Counted from the stretch's first letter, positions 1 to 11,626 are shown. The stretch: DNA of 64,000 nt from Epiperipatus broadwayi (GCA_028023455.1 JAQFVV010006221.1:5435011-5499010), one strand, 5' to 3'. A program made the numbers and translations. The notes: a model not told the origin generated them from the letters alone.

Positions 1-27
1 AACCGTCCAGCAGTCATCATCAGAGCT
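1..27 (-). ncRNA. partial hammerhead-like motif of a PLE end, cut by the window edge
   Basis: Read on the - strand this is CTGATGA followed by GACTG, a 5-nt loop and CGGTT, which can form a 5-bp stem II with two wobble pairs. The GAAAC that should follow lies outside the window. The same arrangement recurs at 57305-57333 and 57568-57597. It is probably the end of a Penelope-like element that starts before the window. Confidence is limited by the truncation. Confidence 0.35.
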
Positions 28-212
28 TTTATAAACCTCACCAAACTGCATTGTAATGTAAATTGAGGTGTATACGGTATATTATAGTATATATAATTCA
101 GCAATGCAAATAATAAGAAGTGGAAGGAAATTTTAATACTTTCAAAACAGCTTTTACAATATCCCTGATATGGCAATGGCTCTTAAACAATATTCAGTAG
201 GTTTAGCAAGAT

Positions 213-350
213 ATCCATTTGTCATCTAATCTAGTTGGTTTGGCTATGGGCCAGTCACTTGGAAAAAAATAATCAAACGTAACATGGTTAGGATTTGAAT
301 ACAGGTCATACATATAATAGACCAATGCATTATTACACCATCTATTTATA
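213..350 (-). repeat. tRNA-derived SINE, family 2, degraded copy
   Basis: On the - strand a GATGGTGTAATAATGC stretch (about 327-342) resembles a pol III box A. GTATTCAAATCC (290-301) resembles box B. The body that follows, with a CTGGCCCATAGCC core (about 245-257), matches a similar body at 41700-41875. A third relative lies at 60520-60620. The three copies share head and body but are divergent, so this is an old SINE family. No target duplication was recognised here. Confidence 0.4.
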
Positions 351-572
351 CTCTACCGAAAAAAATTGAAGCCCAACATTAATTATGTAATAATTTCAAA
401 GAGCAGAATATTTAAATAGTTCAATGCTCATTTACAAACTAATAACTGAATAGATAGTAAGTAATACAATCACAAATTTTAACATTTCCATCACTAAATG
501 TTTATTTTTGCTTAATTCTTCTATAATCCTGTTGCTGGATATTACAACCAGTAACCCATATCATGGTCTAGA

Positions 573-1540
573 ATATGGAGTCACCTTATCTTACACCTTT
601 CTCAATGTTGATTTTTCCAGTATAATGATACTGGAAAAATCAACATTGAGAAAGGTGTAAGACAAGGTGACTCCATATCTCCAAAACTCTTTACAGCAGT
701 GCTGCAAGAAGTATTTTGTGGATTAAAATGGGAAACTAAAGGAGTGAAAGTAAATGGAGAGTATTTAAGTCATTTAGATTTTGCAGATGATGTAGTTGTT
801 TTTGCAAATAATGCTTCAGATCTGCAGGAATTAGCAGATAAAAGTAGAAAAGTAGGACTAAAGATAAATGTTAAAAAGACTAAAGTAATGTTTAATCGAT
901 TTGCTCAAAATATGAAAATAAAGATTGATTATGAAGAATTAGAAGAAGTTAACAGTTACAAATACCTTGGTCAGATTATTAATACAGATGGAAACATAAT
1001 GGAGGAAATTAATCATAGAATTAAACTTGGAGTGCTTTTGATAGAAATAACTTGATACTAAAAGGAAATATGCCTATGTGTTTGAAAAGGATGGTTTTTA
1101 ACAAATGTGTTTTACCAGTTCTTACTTATGGATCTGAGACTTGGACACTTAATAGAAGAGCAATACAGAGACTTCAGACCACTCAAAGGAGTATGGAGAG
1201 ATGTTGGGAGTAACAAGAAGAGATCGAAAACGCAATGTATGGGTAAGAGAACAAACAGGTGTTACTGACCTCATTGAAAAAATTAAAAGATTGAAGTGGA
1301 GTTGGGCTGGACATATTGCTAGAAGAAATGATAATAGATGGACAATTGAAATTTTAAACTGGATTCCAAGAGATTGTAAAAGACCCAGAAAGAGACCACA
1401 TGTGAGATGGATGGATGAAATAAGAAAATGTGCAGGGGTGTTGTGGAGAAGAGAAGCTAAAGATCGGAGAAGATGGATTAATCTTTGAGAGACCTTCATC
1501 CTGCAGTGGATTGATAATGGTTGATGATGATGATAATGAA
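573..1540 (+). mobile_element. 5'-truncated, 5'-inverted RTE-type LINE fragment
   Basis: From about 622 the sequence is nearly identical to the 3' third of the RTE element at 10200-11128. It encodes the end of the reverse transcriptase (LDFADDVVVF, the catalytic FADD box, about 772-810). The C-terminal tail contains WAGHIARRNDNRW and RRWIN. Relative to the longer copy it has 4-bp deletions near 1030 and 1200 that shift the frame, so it is dead. It ends in a short TGA microsatellite (1521-1539), the usual RTE 3' end. The first 50 bp (573-621) are an inverted copy of 630-680, giving a near-perfect hairpin. That is a 5' inversion of the twin-priming kind. Confidence 0.85.
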
Positions 1541-1720
1541 TACTAAAGCATTTTCAAATTTTTTATTTAAATTGGATAGAAAATTAATCATACAAATTTC
1601 TAAAATTATGAAAATGAGCTTGGCAATTGGTACTGTTTTTTAATTAATATATAAATAATGATTATTTATTATATATTTAAAAGAAGCAAATATAAGCATA
1701 CTGTCAGTATATCAATGATA

Positions 1721-2177
1721 TTAAACAGGCAAAACTCTCCATACAGTAGTGCCACCCTGTGCCAATCAGAGTAATCAATGGATGCCAGAAGGCTTGTGCA
1801 TAAAATCCCCATCTATTGCCTAGTCATCCAATATCCTCAGACTAGTTTCTGGCTTGTGGCCTTCATTAGTGAGGAGCCTTGGACCTGAGAGCACTGCACC
1901 TAGATCTTAGGATTTAATGCAAACCTCCAGCAGCCACCTTTTATTTCTACTTAACGACAAAACTATGAGAATGAAATTGAAAACAAAATATTTTCAATCA
2001 GTTCAGCACCCATACATTTTGGTGTCTTTGGCTCTTTAACAACCATAGCTACAACTATCCTATTAGGCAGGATTCTGGCATCCATTGATTACTCTGGTCG
2101 GCACAGGGTGGCACTACTGTATGGAGTTTTGCCTGTTTAATTAACAGGTGCTAGCATAAGTGATGGTGATCATGTGA
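1721..2177. mobile_element. hammerhead retrozyme copy R1
   Basis: The insertion is flanked by a perfect 13-bp duplication TATATCAATGATA (1708-1720 and 2178-2190). Most of it is in - orientation, and the last 100 bp are a + copy of the same 3' part, so the ends are inverted repeats (AAACAGGCAAAACTC at the left, GTTTTGCCTGTTT near 2130 at the right). The right side has an extra tail of about 45 bp ending GATCATGTGA. A hammerhead lies at 1823-1890 on the - strand, but its core reads CTAATGA instead of CTGATGA and is predicted inactive. The stem I pair that is a U-G wobble in other copies is a U-A pair here. Confidence 0.85.
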
Positions 2178-2265
2178 TATATCAATGATAAATGCTCAAA
2201 AACCTCAAATTGAAAGGATTACATAAAGACTAGTCCATTATTTAAGAAAAATTACCAAATATATC

Positions 2266-2487
2266 AATCGATATTTCAAAATCATTTACAGATCTTTGCG
2301 TCATTTTTTAGCATTAATGATAAATATCAGATATTTAATTCACAGAGAGGCTTTAGAATAAATTTTCATTACAATAAATCGATATTTCAAAATCATTTAC
2401 AGATCTTTGCGTTATTTTTTAGCATTAATGATAAATACCAGATATTTAATTCACAGAGAGGCTTTAGAATAAATTTTCATTACAATA
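2266..2487. repeat. tandem duplication, 2 x 111 bp
   Basis: Two adjacent units (2266-2376 and 2377-2487), each starting AATCGATATTTCAAAATC, differ at only a few bases. There is no coding content. This is a recent local duplication. Confidence 0.9.
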
Positions 2488-3640
2488 AATAAAAATTGTC
2501 TGAATCATACCTAAAATTATGCGCTTTGACTTGGAAAAAAAAAAGCAGGGTTATTGACATAAAATGCATTTGCAAAATGAGATTCAATCTCGAATTAGCA
2601 GGTAAATAATATTTTATATTTGAGTATCGAGAAGCATCGGTGGGGGGGGGGGGTGGGCAAGATTTCGAATCGAATGCGGAAAAAAAAAGCATTTACGAGG
2701 AACTGCCAATATTTAATTATATATGCACGCATTAATATATTCTTAGAAAAACAATCATGCATCAGAATACGGAATCGTCATTTCAATGGTTTTTATAAGT
2801 AATAAAGTACAATTTGAGAAATGAAATATAGTAATTCGAAGTCACCAATACCGAATTGATGACAGTACAAGAATTTAGGCTATTTTGCTAGAATTAAGAT
2901 ATTAAAATATGATTTTTATTTATAATTACTATTTGGCAATATTTAAAAAAATCGAACAATAGTATGTAGAAAATACTGTTAAATTTATGACATAGCATAT
3001 TATTAAGATATAAACAGAAAAAAAAAATCAACAATGCATTCATAAGATCTTTGTTCAAATTCAGAAATAATGACACTTTGCACAAGGTAAATTCAGAATT
3101 TTCACAGCTTATTTATACAAATGGTTCAAAATTTATATACAATTTTGGTTATATACTTTTGTCGAACTCAACAATTAATTGCAGGCCCACACAAGCTAAT
3201 TATATAAGAAAACATTAAACTTTTAAAGTTCGTAGTTCCACGATTTGTTAAATTAAGATTTATTTTTAAAAATATACATTATACAATTGAAGGTTAAGGA
3301 GGAACAAATATGATCACAAATAATCAGCACATTACTTAAATAAACATTTCAAATAGCGACTGTTTATTAGATATATTTAAATAGGTTTTAAGATATCTTT
3401 TTTAAATATTGTTTTACTTTCACTTTTTATAACTATCTTAACTTGGAGAACCAAAGTCAAAAAAGAAAAGAAAAAGATTTTCAAAAAACTCGACTTTCCG
3501 CCGGTTTATTAGTAATTATAAATAGTACAAAATAATTAAGCATTAACACATAAAAATATAAAATCTAATGAATGTTATTAAAGTGAAATTGAATTACTTA
3601 CCACAAATTTTTCTGCAAAAATTGTCAACTTAGGAATGTA
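2488..3640. other. AT-rich upstream DNA, nothing recognised
   Basis: The stretch holds short homopolymers, including a G run at 2641-2652. No element or gene could be supported in it. Open frames here are short and do not look coding. Confidence 0.5.
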
Positions 3641-3887
3641 TACCTAGAAAACAAATTACAACTTTAAAGCTTCATTGACAATAACTATGGTGAGATCTCG
3701 TGACATCAACAGCAAAACTGGTGACGAAAATAAACCAATCAGCATCCAGGAAGCACGTGAACTGATCTTCATGAGATGATTTTTTGACCAGTAAGAATAG
3801 CGCGCTATCGTAATATTTCCTCCCGCCATAATAAGGGCACAAATGATCCCACAATTCAATTATAAAATCACATGATTTTTGTTTAAA
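3640..3887 (+). promoter_or_regulatory. probable CCDC93 promoter and 5' UTR
   Basis: This is a relatively GC-rich island just upstream of exon 1. It contains a CCAAT box (3735-3739, in ACCAATCAG), a palindromic E-box CACGTG (3754-3759), and CCGCCAT (3823-3829), which is a YY1 core read in reverse. It also contains TCACATGA (3868-3875), an M-box-like site. No TATA box stands out at a clear distance, which fits a housekeeping gene. The start site is not visible from sequence. An in-frame TGA at 3873-3875 bars any longer N-terminus in this exon. Confidence 0.5.
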
Positions 3888-3980
3888 ATGTCTGCCTCCA
3901 GTGGAAGTATTTTCCAAAGGGGGCGAGCTTCGTCAAAACTTTTAACAACACTGTATGATGCTGAAGGAAATGAAATTGAG
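3888..3980 (+). CDS. CCDC93: CCDC93 exon 1 (start codon exon)
   Basis: The 31 codons begin MSASSGSIFQRGRASSK and end LYDAEGNEIE. They then run directly into a GTAGAA donor. The frame is phase 0, exactly what exon 2 needs. The joined protein reads DAEGNEIE then PEAREDIEQ, which parallels the start of vertebrate CCDC93, where a short variable N-terminus precedes an acidic REDEEQ-type stretch. ATG 3888 has A at -3, and an in-frame stop lies 5 codons upstream. The donor (GAG|GTAGAA) is not strong, and the first exon is the least conserved part of the gene. The assignment therefore rests on frame, position and the promoter-like sequence just upstream. An alternative is that the true first exon lies elsewhere in the 22 kb before exon 2. 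Confidence 0.7.
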
Positions 3981-5152
3981 GTAGAATTACAACTTACATA
4001 ATAATTATGTATATATGTATGTTAAATTTTCTGCCTGAAAGCAAGTTGGGTTAACTAAAGAATAAAGTACATTGTCCAAGCGATAACTCTTCATATCTTT
4101 GGCGGCTGCTTATCATTTTAACACAATTTATTGTAGGTTGTTTAAAATTTAGAGCTATTAAAGAACTCTTTATATTATTAAAGAGTATAGCCATAATTAA
4201 ACAATATTTAATAAAAAAAATTATAAGTTTGGATTCTAACTTTGTTGTAAACAAATGCCATATATAAGTCGAGATTAAAATCTTCGGGTTATTTAGTTCT
4301 TAATATCACTCGTATCGTATTTGGTTATAAATAATTATTTTTAGCGTTTTAAATGTGTAATTTTTGTTTTGTCGATAATGAAATGATTACAATAGTTAGA
4401 TGCAAAAATGATAATTGAATATAATTCCAGAGTACCCATTTTTAAAAGAGAAAGGTATGGCAAAATAATTCTATAGACTAAGCGCGATTTAGAATATTAT
4501 ATTTCATTTTAATACTAAAATAAAATATTATTCTAATATAATTTAAATAAAATAACAGAAATAATAGAAATCAAATGGAAGAACTACTTAAATATTCCAA
4601 TACATTTTTAGCTAACTCCTTTTTATCTAAAGATTTGTACATTTAGAAGAAAAAATAATGAGGGACGATAATCATTAATTGCGTATCTTGTCATTTATTT
4701 AAAAATGTAATGGAATAGAAACAAAATACCATTTGGATACCAGTCTAGAATGTGCCAAGGTTGTCAGATACCTATAATATCAGATAGCTATGAAATTTAG
4801 CTATGCGAGAAATATCTATATAAAAATGTAAAAGAAATAATAATGGTAATTATGTACTGTATTTACACAAGAAATTTGTCACTATCCCTAGCAATTATTA
4901 AATAATATATAGAAAAATATGTTTTCTATCCTTTGCCAGAACATAAATAAACGCAACAAATTTTAATTCACCCAAGCAATATGCAATAAAATTTTTATTT
5001 TATTCATGGTAGATAACTTTTACGAAATGTATAAGAACTAAATAATGAACAATTTTCCAAACCCTCTTTAAAGTAAAGGTGCCCATTTCTAGAGTATCTA
5101 CTTAGGGGTAAAAAAGATTGGCAATGCAAATCTTGCTTGTAGACTTGATAAA
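3981..5152. other. start of intron 1, nothing recognised
   Basis: AT-rich non-coding sequence with no repeat, element or RNA that I can support. Confidence 0.5.
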
Positions 5153-5302
5153 GAGATACTGAGCAAAAATATTAACAAAATCACCCTTTTCTTTATTTTG
5201 CTGTAATATCCTATATAAATACAATTTATCCAAATCACTTCAAACGCTTTTTAGCAAAACTTTATTTGTGGATAAATTGTATTTATATGAGATAGTGAAC
5301 AA
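5153..5302. mobile_element. PLE end fragment with inverted termini
   Basis: The sequence 5167-5288 matches the terminal region of the PLE found at 38521-38804 and 52817-55794. It has the full tail (AACAAAATCACCC onward) on the left and only GGATAAATTGTATTTAT (5270-5286) on the right. The hammerhead segment is deleted. It is flanked by imperfect 14-bp repeats GAGATACTGAGCAA (5153-5166) and GAGATAGTGAACAA (5289-5302). One end long and one short is the same architecture as its larger relatives. Confidence 0.65.
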
Positions 5303-5647
5303 TAAAGCTTGTAATATTGAACACCGTACCTACACTATCATCTAGTATTATTTCCTTCTCCAGGCGTTTATTGCTTTTTTTTTTGTATCCTCTTATTTAT
5401 TTTAGCATTTCTTATAATTCCTTTGTCTTGAAGTACATGTGCTGTTCAGTTTTTCTTTAGATATTGTCAAGAAATATGACTTTTTTCAATACCTTTTTTT
5501 ATTGCTAATCACATCTTTACAACTTTTATTCTTCTCCTTGTCCATGTTTCTATAGCCTCTGATATTTTAATTGTTCTTATTTATGCTCCTTGCAAAGCTA
5601 TACTCCAAAATATTCAATAGATCTCTTTTTTTAGATCTAATTTTAAT

Positions 5648-6164
5648 CACCAAACATCACATGATCACCATCTCATACTAGCACAAAATTCTCCATACAG
5701 TAGTGCCACCCTGTGCTAACCAGAGTAATCAATAGATGCCAGAAGGCTTGTGCATAAAATCCCTATCTAGTGCCTACTCATCCAATATCCCCAGACTAGT
5801 TTCTGGCTTGTGGCCATCATCAAAATGTGTGGGTGCTGAATTGAGTTCAGACCCATATGACTATTTAAGCTATTGAGCTTAGATTGAAAATATTTTTGTG
5901 TTTTCAATTTCATTCTCATAGTTTAGTAGTAAAGTAGAGTTAAAAGGTGGCTGCTGGAGGGTTGCATTAGATCCTAAAGATCTAGGTGCAGTGCTCTCAG
6001 ATCCAAGGCTCCTCACTGATGATGGCCACAAGCCAGAAACTAGTCTGGGGATATTGGATGAGTAGGTACTAGATAAGGATTTTATGCACAAGCCTTCTGG
6101 CATCTATTGATTACTCTGGTTAGCACAGGGTGGCACTACTGTATGGAGAGTTTTGCTTTTGTTT
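5648..6164. mobile_element. hammerhead retrozyme copy R2
   Basis: It is flanked by a perfect 13-bp duplication ATCTAATTTTAAT (5635-5647 and 6165-6177). The left part is in - orientation and begins with the tail (CACATGATCACCATCTC). The right part is a + copy that carries an intact ribozyme (5996-6062). The left-arm ribozyme is interrupted at the junction near 5822, where the strand switches. It lies in CCDC93 intron 1, with the ribozyme in sense with the gene. Confidence 0.9.
5996..6062 (+). ncRNA. type I hammerhead ribozyme (retrozyme R2), intact core
   Basis: Core CTGATGA is at 6016-6022. Stem II is TGGC (6023-6026) / GCCA (6032-6035) closing a CACAA loop. GAAA is at 6036-6039. Stem III is CTAG (6040-6043) within an ACTAGT palindrome, and the cleavage triplet GTC is 6043-6045. 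Stem I pairs TCCTCA (6010-6015) with TGGGGA (6046-6051), including one U-G. After an internal loop (GGC / TA) it pairs ATCCAA (6001-6006) with TTGGAT (6054-6059), and further out CTC (5996-5998) with GAG (6060-6062). All consensus core nucleotides are present. The very short palindromic stem III is typical of retrozyme ribozymes, which are thought to cleave as dimers. Cleavage is predicted after 6045. Confidence 0.92.
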
Positions 6165-6177
6165 ATCTAATTTTAAT

Positions 6178-7051
6178 GTGACATTGAATACTCTTACTTT
6201 TATTATAAACCTGTTTACTTATTGCAATTTTTATTATTCTTTATGATTATTTCTATCATTAAAAAAAAAGTGATATATTGTTTGGGATCAGAAAGTGATA
6301 GAAGTGGGACACATGATGTGATAACTCCAAAATCTGCCACTACACTAAATCAGACCTAATTTAGCCAATTTCACAGATGCTTAAAGTACCAATTTGTTCT
6401 ATAACTTGCTCAATGCTTACATCTCATCATTATTTTCATTGTTTTAGGTTTTGCATTTATTTATTTTCATATTTTCTACAATTTCATCGATCGTAACATT
6501 TTAAGTCATTCTGACTAATAAAAAATGGGCCAAAAAAGAGTTTGGGGGGGGGGGAGGTTGTAAAATCAATTTTTTAAGGAATGAAAAGGAAGGAGATTTT
6601 TTTTTAAAAAATATTTTTTATTAAAATAGAAGGAATTTTTTTAAAATAAAAATTCAAAGTCAAAAAGATTTGGGAACATTTTTAATAAAAAGAATAAACC
6701 TTTATTAATCAAAAGTCCTTGAATTCTCTAAACAAATTTTTCATAAAAAAAACCTTTAAATATTGTAAAATTTAGTAGTCTAGTCATTTTGATTTTAATT
6801 TTGTTATTTCTGAATAAAATAAATTATCACACAACATTAATGTTATATATATATATGTTGCTGTTATATCTTGGAGTGATTCCTACACTACCAAACAGAC
6901 ATAGGCTTATGTAAAATTCACCTAGTAACAATAATACTACTGCAGCAACTTAATATTATAATTTAATAGGTGATCAATACAACCATTATAGCATTGTAAT
7001 TACAGATGTATACATATTAATATTTTATATTATATACCCAAAAGTGTTCTC
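6178..7051. other. intron 1 spacer, nothing recognised
   Basis: AT-rich DNA with a G run (6543-6552) and long A/T homopolymers near 6600. No element or gene is supportable. Confidence 0.5.
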
Positions 7052-7064
7052 AAATAATAATAAA

Positions 7065-7165
7065 ACAGGCAAAACTCTCCATACAGTAGTGCAACTTAGT
7101 GCCAACCAGAGTTTTGCCTGTTTTAATAACAGTTATGTGTTAGCATATGAAATGATGATCATATG
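7065..7165. mobile_element. retrozyme deletion derivative R3
   Basis: This is a 101-bp remnant with a perfect 13-bp duplication AAATAATAATAAA (7052-7064 and 7166-7178). It keeps the inverted ends (ACAGGCAAAACTCTCC at the left, AGTTTTGCCTGTTTT inside the right part) and the right-hand tail (AATAACAGTTATGTG onward). The ribozyme and body are missing. Confidence 0.85.
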
Positions 7166-7259
7166 AAATAATAATAAAGGTCAATACTATATATATGTGC
7201 TGTATGCACAGATAATGAAGCTAGTATATATCGAAAAATGCTATATTAGCTGAGCTCTT

Positions 7260-10200
7260 TCGAGTGACTTTTCATGGCTACTATTTTGTTAAAAACTGCG
7301 TTGTTAGAAGAAAAATTTATGCAAAATAATCAAATTAGTTATAACTGCCATTTTCGGGAGAGGGCAAAGCAGGCTTCTCTTCGATTAATGGACCTAGGAT
7401 CGCTTGCTATTTGTAATGCTTCTCTGATCTTGCGTTTAGCATTGTGTCTTTCTGAGTAAATGATGTTAGCAGACGTGGGTTCGAATCTATGTCCTGTTTT
7501 TTCGTGCCAACAAAGGTGGAATTCTCTTGCTGTTTGGTTTTAGTTTTATTGTAAATGTGATCTGTTTAGTTAGGTAGACTTGCTTTGCCATATTTAGAGG
7601 CAAGCTACTCCACAATATTAGCTATCAAGGACAATACATGATATCCAGCATCGTTATTTTTGCAAGTATATCTGCACACTTGTAGCTTTTACTTGCAAAT
7701 GTTTTTTCGTTTTTTTTCTAGACCAAACCTTCACTATTAATTAATAATTAAAACTCCTATTCTAGTTGTTTGGGTCACTTAGATCCTGCTGACATTGTCT
7801 GATGTTATTTATCTGTAGATGTATCTGGTTACGGCTGCAGAAAGGAGTTTGCTATTAACTGAAAGGAGACCCTTTGATTCCTCTTGGAGGCCTTAAAGGA
7901 ACTGAGCAGGGTAAATTCCTAATGTCCACTCCACACGTTCTTGTCGTTGCAGCTGTTATTACTATGTGATTATTCATATAGTATACGAACATGGATGGGC
8001 TGCTCACCAACACGCATTAGCCAGCGTGGTGAGTTTATTGGCTTTTTACCTCTGAGTTTAAGATCTAGAAACACCATGGTCTTTCTTCTCAGTGCCTGAT
8101 AAGGCAGAATGAATGTTTGTGTAAATGATAAATATTTTTCCAATACATATATATACAATTATGACAGACAAAAATAAAGCATGGCCCTTATTCCCAGGAG
8201 GCTGTAAAGTCACCAACCAAGGCAGCGGTTGGTGGCCGAAGGCGGAGGGTGCTAAGAATTCCCTGATTGTGGACCCAGGCTGCCATTTGATGACGACTTT
8301 TTATTTAGGTACTTACAACTGCAGATCACTTTCAAGTGAAGGAAGATTGCAAGAATTAGAAGAAGAATTATCTTATATTAAATGGGACATTATTGGACTT
8401 TGTGAAGTTAGAAGAAAAGGTGAAGAAACAATTGATTTAAAAAGTGGAAATATACTCTATTATAAAGGCATACATATTGGAAATACAAGTGGAGTAGGAT
8501 TCATTATAAATAAAAAGTGGAAGAACAATATTGTGGAGATTGATGGTGTATTGGACAAAGTTGCAAGATTAGTTATACAACTTAATAGCAGATACCAAAT
8601 GCAGATAATTCAGGTTTATGCCCCAACAAGTTCTCATAGTGATGAAGTAGTAGAAGATTTTTATATGGATGTACAAAAGGCTTTTGATCAGAGTAAACAA
8701 CATTTTAAAATTGTTATGGGAGACTTTAATGCTAGAATTGGTAGACAAATGAAAGATGAAATTACTGTAGGTAATTTTGGTTATGGTAATAGAAATGAGA
8801 GAGGACATAGACTTGTGGAGTTTGCAGAAAAAGAAAAACTTTATATTATGAATTCATTTTTTGAGAAAAATGTTAAAAGGAAATGGACATGGAAGCATCC
8901 AAATGAAGGTACAGCAGAATTGGATTATATTTTGACTAACAGGAAATACATATTTCAAGATTGTAATGTTCTTAATAAATTTAACACAGGAAGTGATCAT
9001 CGATTAGTAAGGTGTAAATTACGTGTTAATGTAAAATTAGAGAGACAAAAATTATTAAGAAAAACAATATTTACAGTTGATATTCCTAATCTTCAGAAAC
9101 ATTCTAATGAATTTAAATTAGAAATTACAAATAGGTTTCAAATGATAGGAGATTTTGAACATGATTCAGATTTGAATGAAATTAATATGAAAATAACTGA
9201 TACACTTTTAAAAACTGCAACAAAGATAGCTGGTAGAAAAAAGCAGCAATTGACTAATAAAATTTCTACTGAGACTAGAGAATTTATGAAGAAAAGAAGG
9301 AATATGAAGATATACAAAAATGATGTATTAAAAAGAATTGAATATCTCGAATTTTGTAAAATGGTATGGAAAAGAGTTGAAAATGATATAAGAAAGTATA
9401 ACTGTGAAATAGCAAGGAAAGCTGTAGAAGAAAATAAAAGTCTCAAGAGTGTTAAACAACATTTTGGTATTGGTAGGAAATTTATATCTGCAATAAGAAA
9501 AAAAGATGGAATTATTACTAAAAAGAGAGATGACATCATGAAATTGGTAGAAGATTTTTATCAAGAATTATATAGTAATAAAGTACAAGTACCTCCTATA
9601 TCTATTACATCTTCCGAATTGCCCAGAATTTTAAATGAAGAAGTGAGACATGCAATTAAATGTATGAAGAAAGGAAAGGCTCCAGGAAATGATGGAATTA
9701 TAATTGATATATTAAAAGAAGCAGGTGAAGAAATAGAAACAATTTTAGCAAAGTTATATACCAAATGTCTAAATGATAAAGATGTACCGGAAGATTGGAA
9801 GAATACAGTAATAATATTAATATTTAAAAAAGGTGATAAAGAAGATATTAGAAATTACAGACCTATCAGCCTTTTATCAGTTTTATATAAAATTTTTACC
9901 AAGATAATTACAACTCGTCTACAGAGAACTTTGGATTTCCACCAACCAAGAGAACAAGCTGGATTTAAAAGTGGTTTTAGTACAATAGATCATATCCAAG
10001 TATTGAGAGAAGTCATAGAAAGGACAAATGAATATGAGTTGTCATTATGTTTTGGATTTGTAGATTATGAAAAGGCATTCGATTCTATACACATTTCTTC
10101 AGTGATTAAAGCATTGGATCATCAAGGTATAGATCCAGGATATTGTCATATTTTAAAGAATATTTATAAAAATGCAACAGCAACAATTAGATTACATAAT

Positions 10201-11128
10201 GATACTGGAAAAATCAACATTGAGAAAGGTGTAAGACAAGGTGACTCCATATCTCCAAAACTTTTTACAGCAGTGCTGCAAGAAGTATTTTGTGGATTAA
10301 AATGGGAAACTAAAGGAATGAAAGTAAATGGGGAGAGTATTTAAGTCATTTAGATTTTGCAGATGATGTAGTTGTTTTTGCAAATGATGCTTCAGAGCTG
10401 CAGGAAATGTTGCAGGAGTTAGCAGATGAAAGTAGAAAAGTAGGACTAAATATAAATGTTAAAAAGACTAAAGTAATGTTTAATCGATTTGCTCAAAGTA
10501 TGAAAATAAAGATTGATTATGAAGAATTAGAAGAAGTTAACAGTTACAAATACCTTGGTCAGATTATTAATACAGATGGAAACATAATGGAGGAAATTAA
10601 TCATAGAATTAAACTTGGTTGGAGTGCTTTTGGTAGAAATAACTTGATACTAAAAGGAAATATGCCTATGTGTTTGAAAAGAATGGTTTTTAACAAATGT
10701 GTTTTACCAGTTCTTACTTATGGATCTGAGACTTGGACACTTAATAGAAGAGCAATACAGAGACTTTAGACCACTCAAAGGAGTATGGAGAGATGTATGT
10801 TGGGAGTAACAAGAAGAGATCGAAAACGCAATGTATGGGTAAGACAGCAAACAGGTGTTACTGACCTTATTGAAAAAATTAAAAGATTGAAATGGAGTTG
10901 GGCTGGACATATTGCTAGAAGAAATGATAATAGATGGACAATTGAAATTTTAAACTGGATTCCAAGAGATTGTAAAAGACCCAGAAAGAGACCACATGTG
11001 AGATGGATGGATGAAATAAAATGTGCAGGGGTGTTGTGGAAAAGCGAAGCTAAAGATCGGAGAAGATGGATTAAACTTGGAGAGACCTTCATCCTGCAGT
11101 GGATTGATAATGGTTGATGATGATGATC
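7260..11128 (+). mobile_element. nearly full-length RTE-type LINE, recently broken
   Basis: A long 5' region (from about 7260, start not defined) precedes the endonuclease-reverse transcriptase frame. The element ends in a TGATGATGATGAT tract (about 11116-11128). Endonuclease N-terminal to RT, the FADD box and a microsatellite 3' end place it in the RTE/BovB-like group. It lies in sense orientation in intron 1 and is much less AT-rich at its 5' end than the surrounding intron. The copy at 622-1540 is close enough that both probably moved recently. I could not identify a target duplication with confidence. Confidence 0.85.
8125..11117 (+). pseudogene. RTE endonuclease-reverse transcriptase, frameshifted
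   Basis: The endonuclease domain starts at about residue 56 of the long frame with YNCRSL. It continues with CEVRRKG, the GDFNARIG box, DYILTNR and the SDHRLV catalytic end (about 8310-9020). The RT follows with KAPGNDGI, FVDYEKAFDSI (box A), GVRQGDSISPKLF (box B, near 10240) and FADD (box C, about 10357). Compared with the copy at 622-1540, two extra bases near 10333 shift the frame just before FADD. A TAG at about 10767 replaces a CAG codon. The tail WAGHIARRNDNRW is in another frame (10785-11117). The real start codon is uncertain: ATG 8125, ATG 8161 and a more internal start are all possible. No functional product is expected. Confidence 0.88.
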
Positions 11129-11442
11129 TGGTTACTAGTAATTTTTTTTAATATGTCACTAATTAATTAGATTATTTTCTGATGGAATTCTGTTATCTCT
11201 TTTGCTCTTTAGGAATTTAATTAAGATTGTTTCCTAGATTTATAAATAATCTTTTAGTAATATTAATTCTTTTATCAATTGCTTCAATCAGTTTTAATTT
11301 CACTTTTTATTTAAATTTAATCTACTTATTATTAAACTTTAATTATATATATATTTCACATACACACACATATATAAAACACAAATGTTTATTATTATGT
11401 TTTAGCTATACATGTATTTTAACATACACATATAGACATAAT

Positions 11443-11626
11443 GAAACTTAAATATATTCCAAACAACTGTAAACAATTTATAATATAATATAAATAAAAA
11501 CTCATAAAGAAATATTTTCGATTATATTCATAATCATTTTCAACTCAACTTTCAAAATGGAATCATCTATTACCAATCGGAAACACATGTCAATTTAAAT
11601 ATCCCACAATTCATTAATCCTAACAT
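11443..11626 (-). repeat. PLE-B 3' pseudo-LTR
   Basis: Direct partner of 14027-14195. It differs by a 16-bp insertion (AAGAAATATTTTCGAT near 11506), a missing ACAATTT near 11478 and single-base changes. The C-terminal codons of the PLE frame (INELWDI) fall inside it. Confidence 0.85.

Noticed and set aside
2641-2652. G-quadruplex candidates at the poly-G runs (2641, 6543, 18334, 61377)
   Set aside because: Single uninterrupted G runs in low-complexity DNA. There are no four spaced tracts that would make a convincing quadruplex.
3656-3917. Two - strand open frames over the promoter region
   Set aside because: They overlap each other and exon 1, show no family similarity, and are best explained as chance frames in a GC-richer patch.
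11443-11626. Hammerhead motif in the PLE-B pseudo-LTR
   Set aside because: An AGATGAT...GAAAG string is present, but it lacks the CTGANGA core and a pairing stem II.
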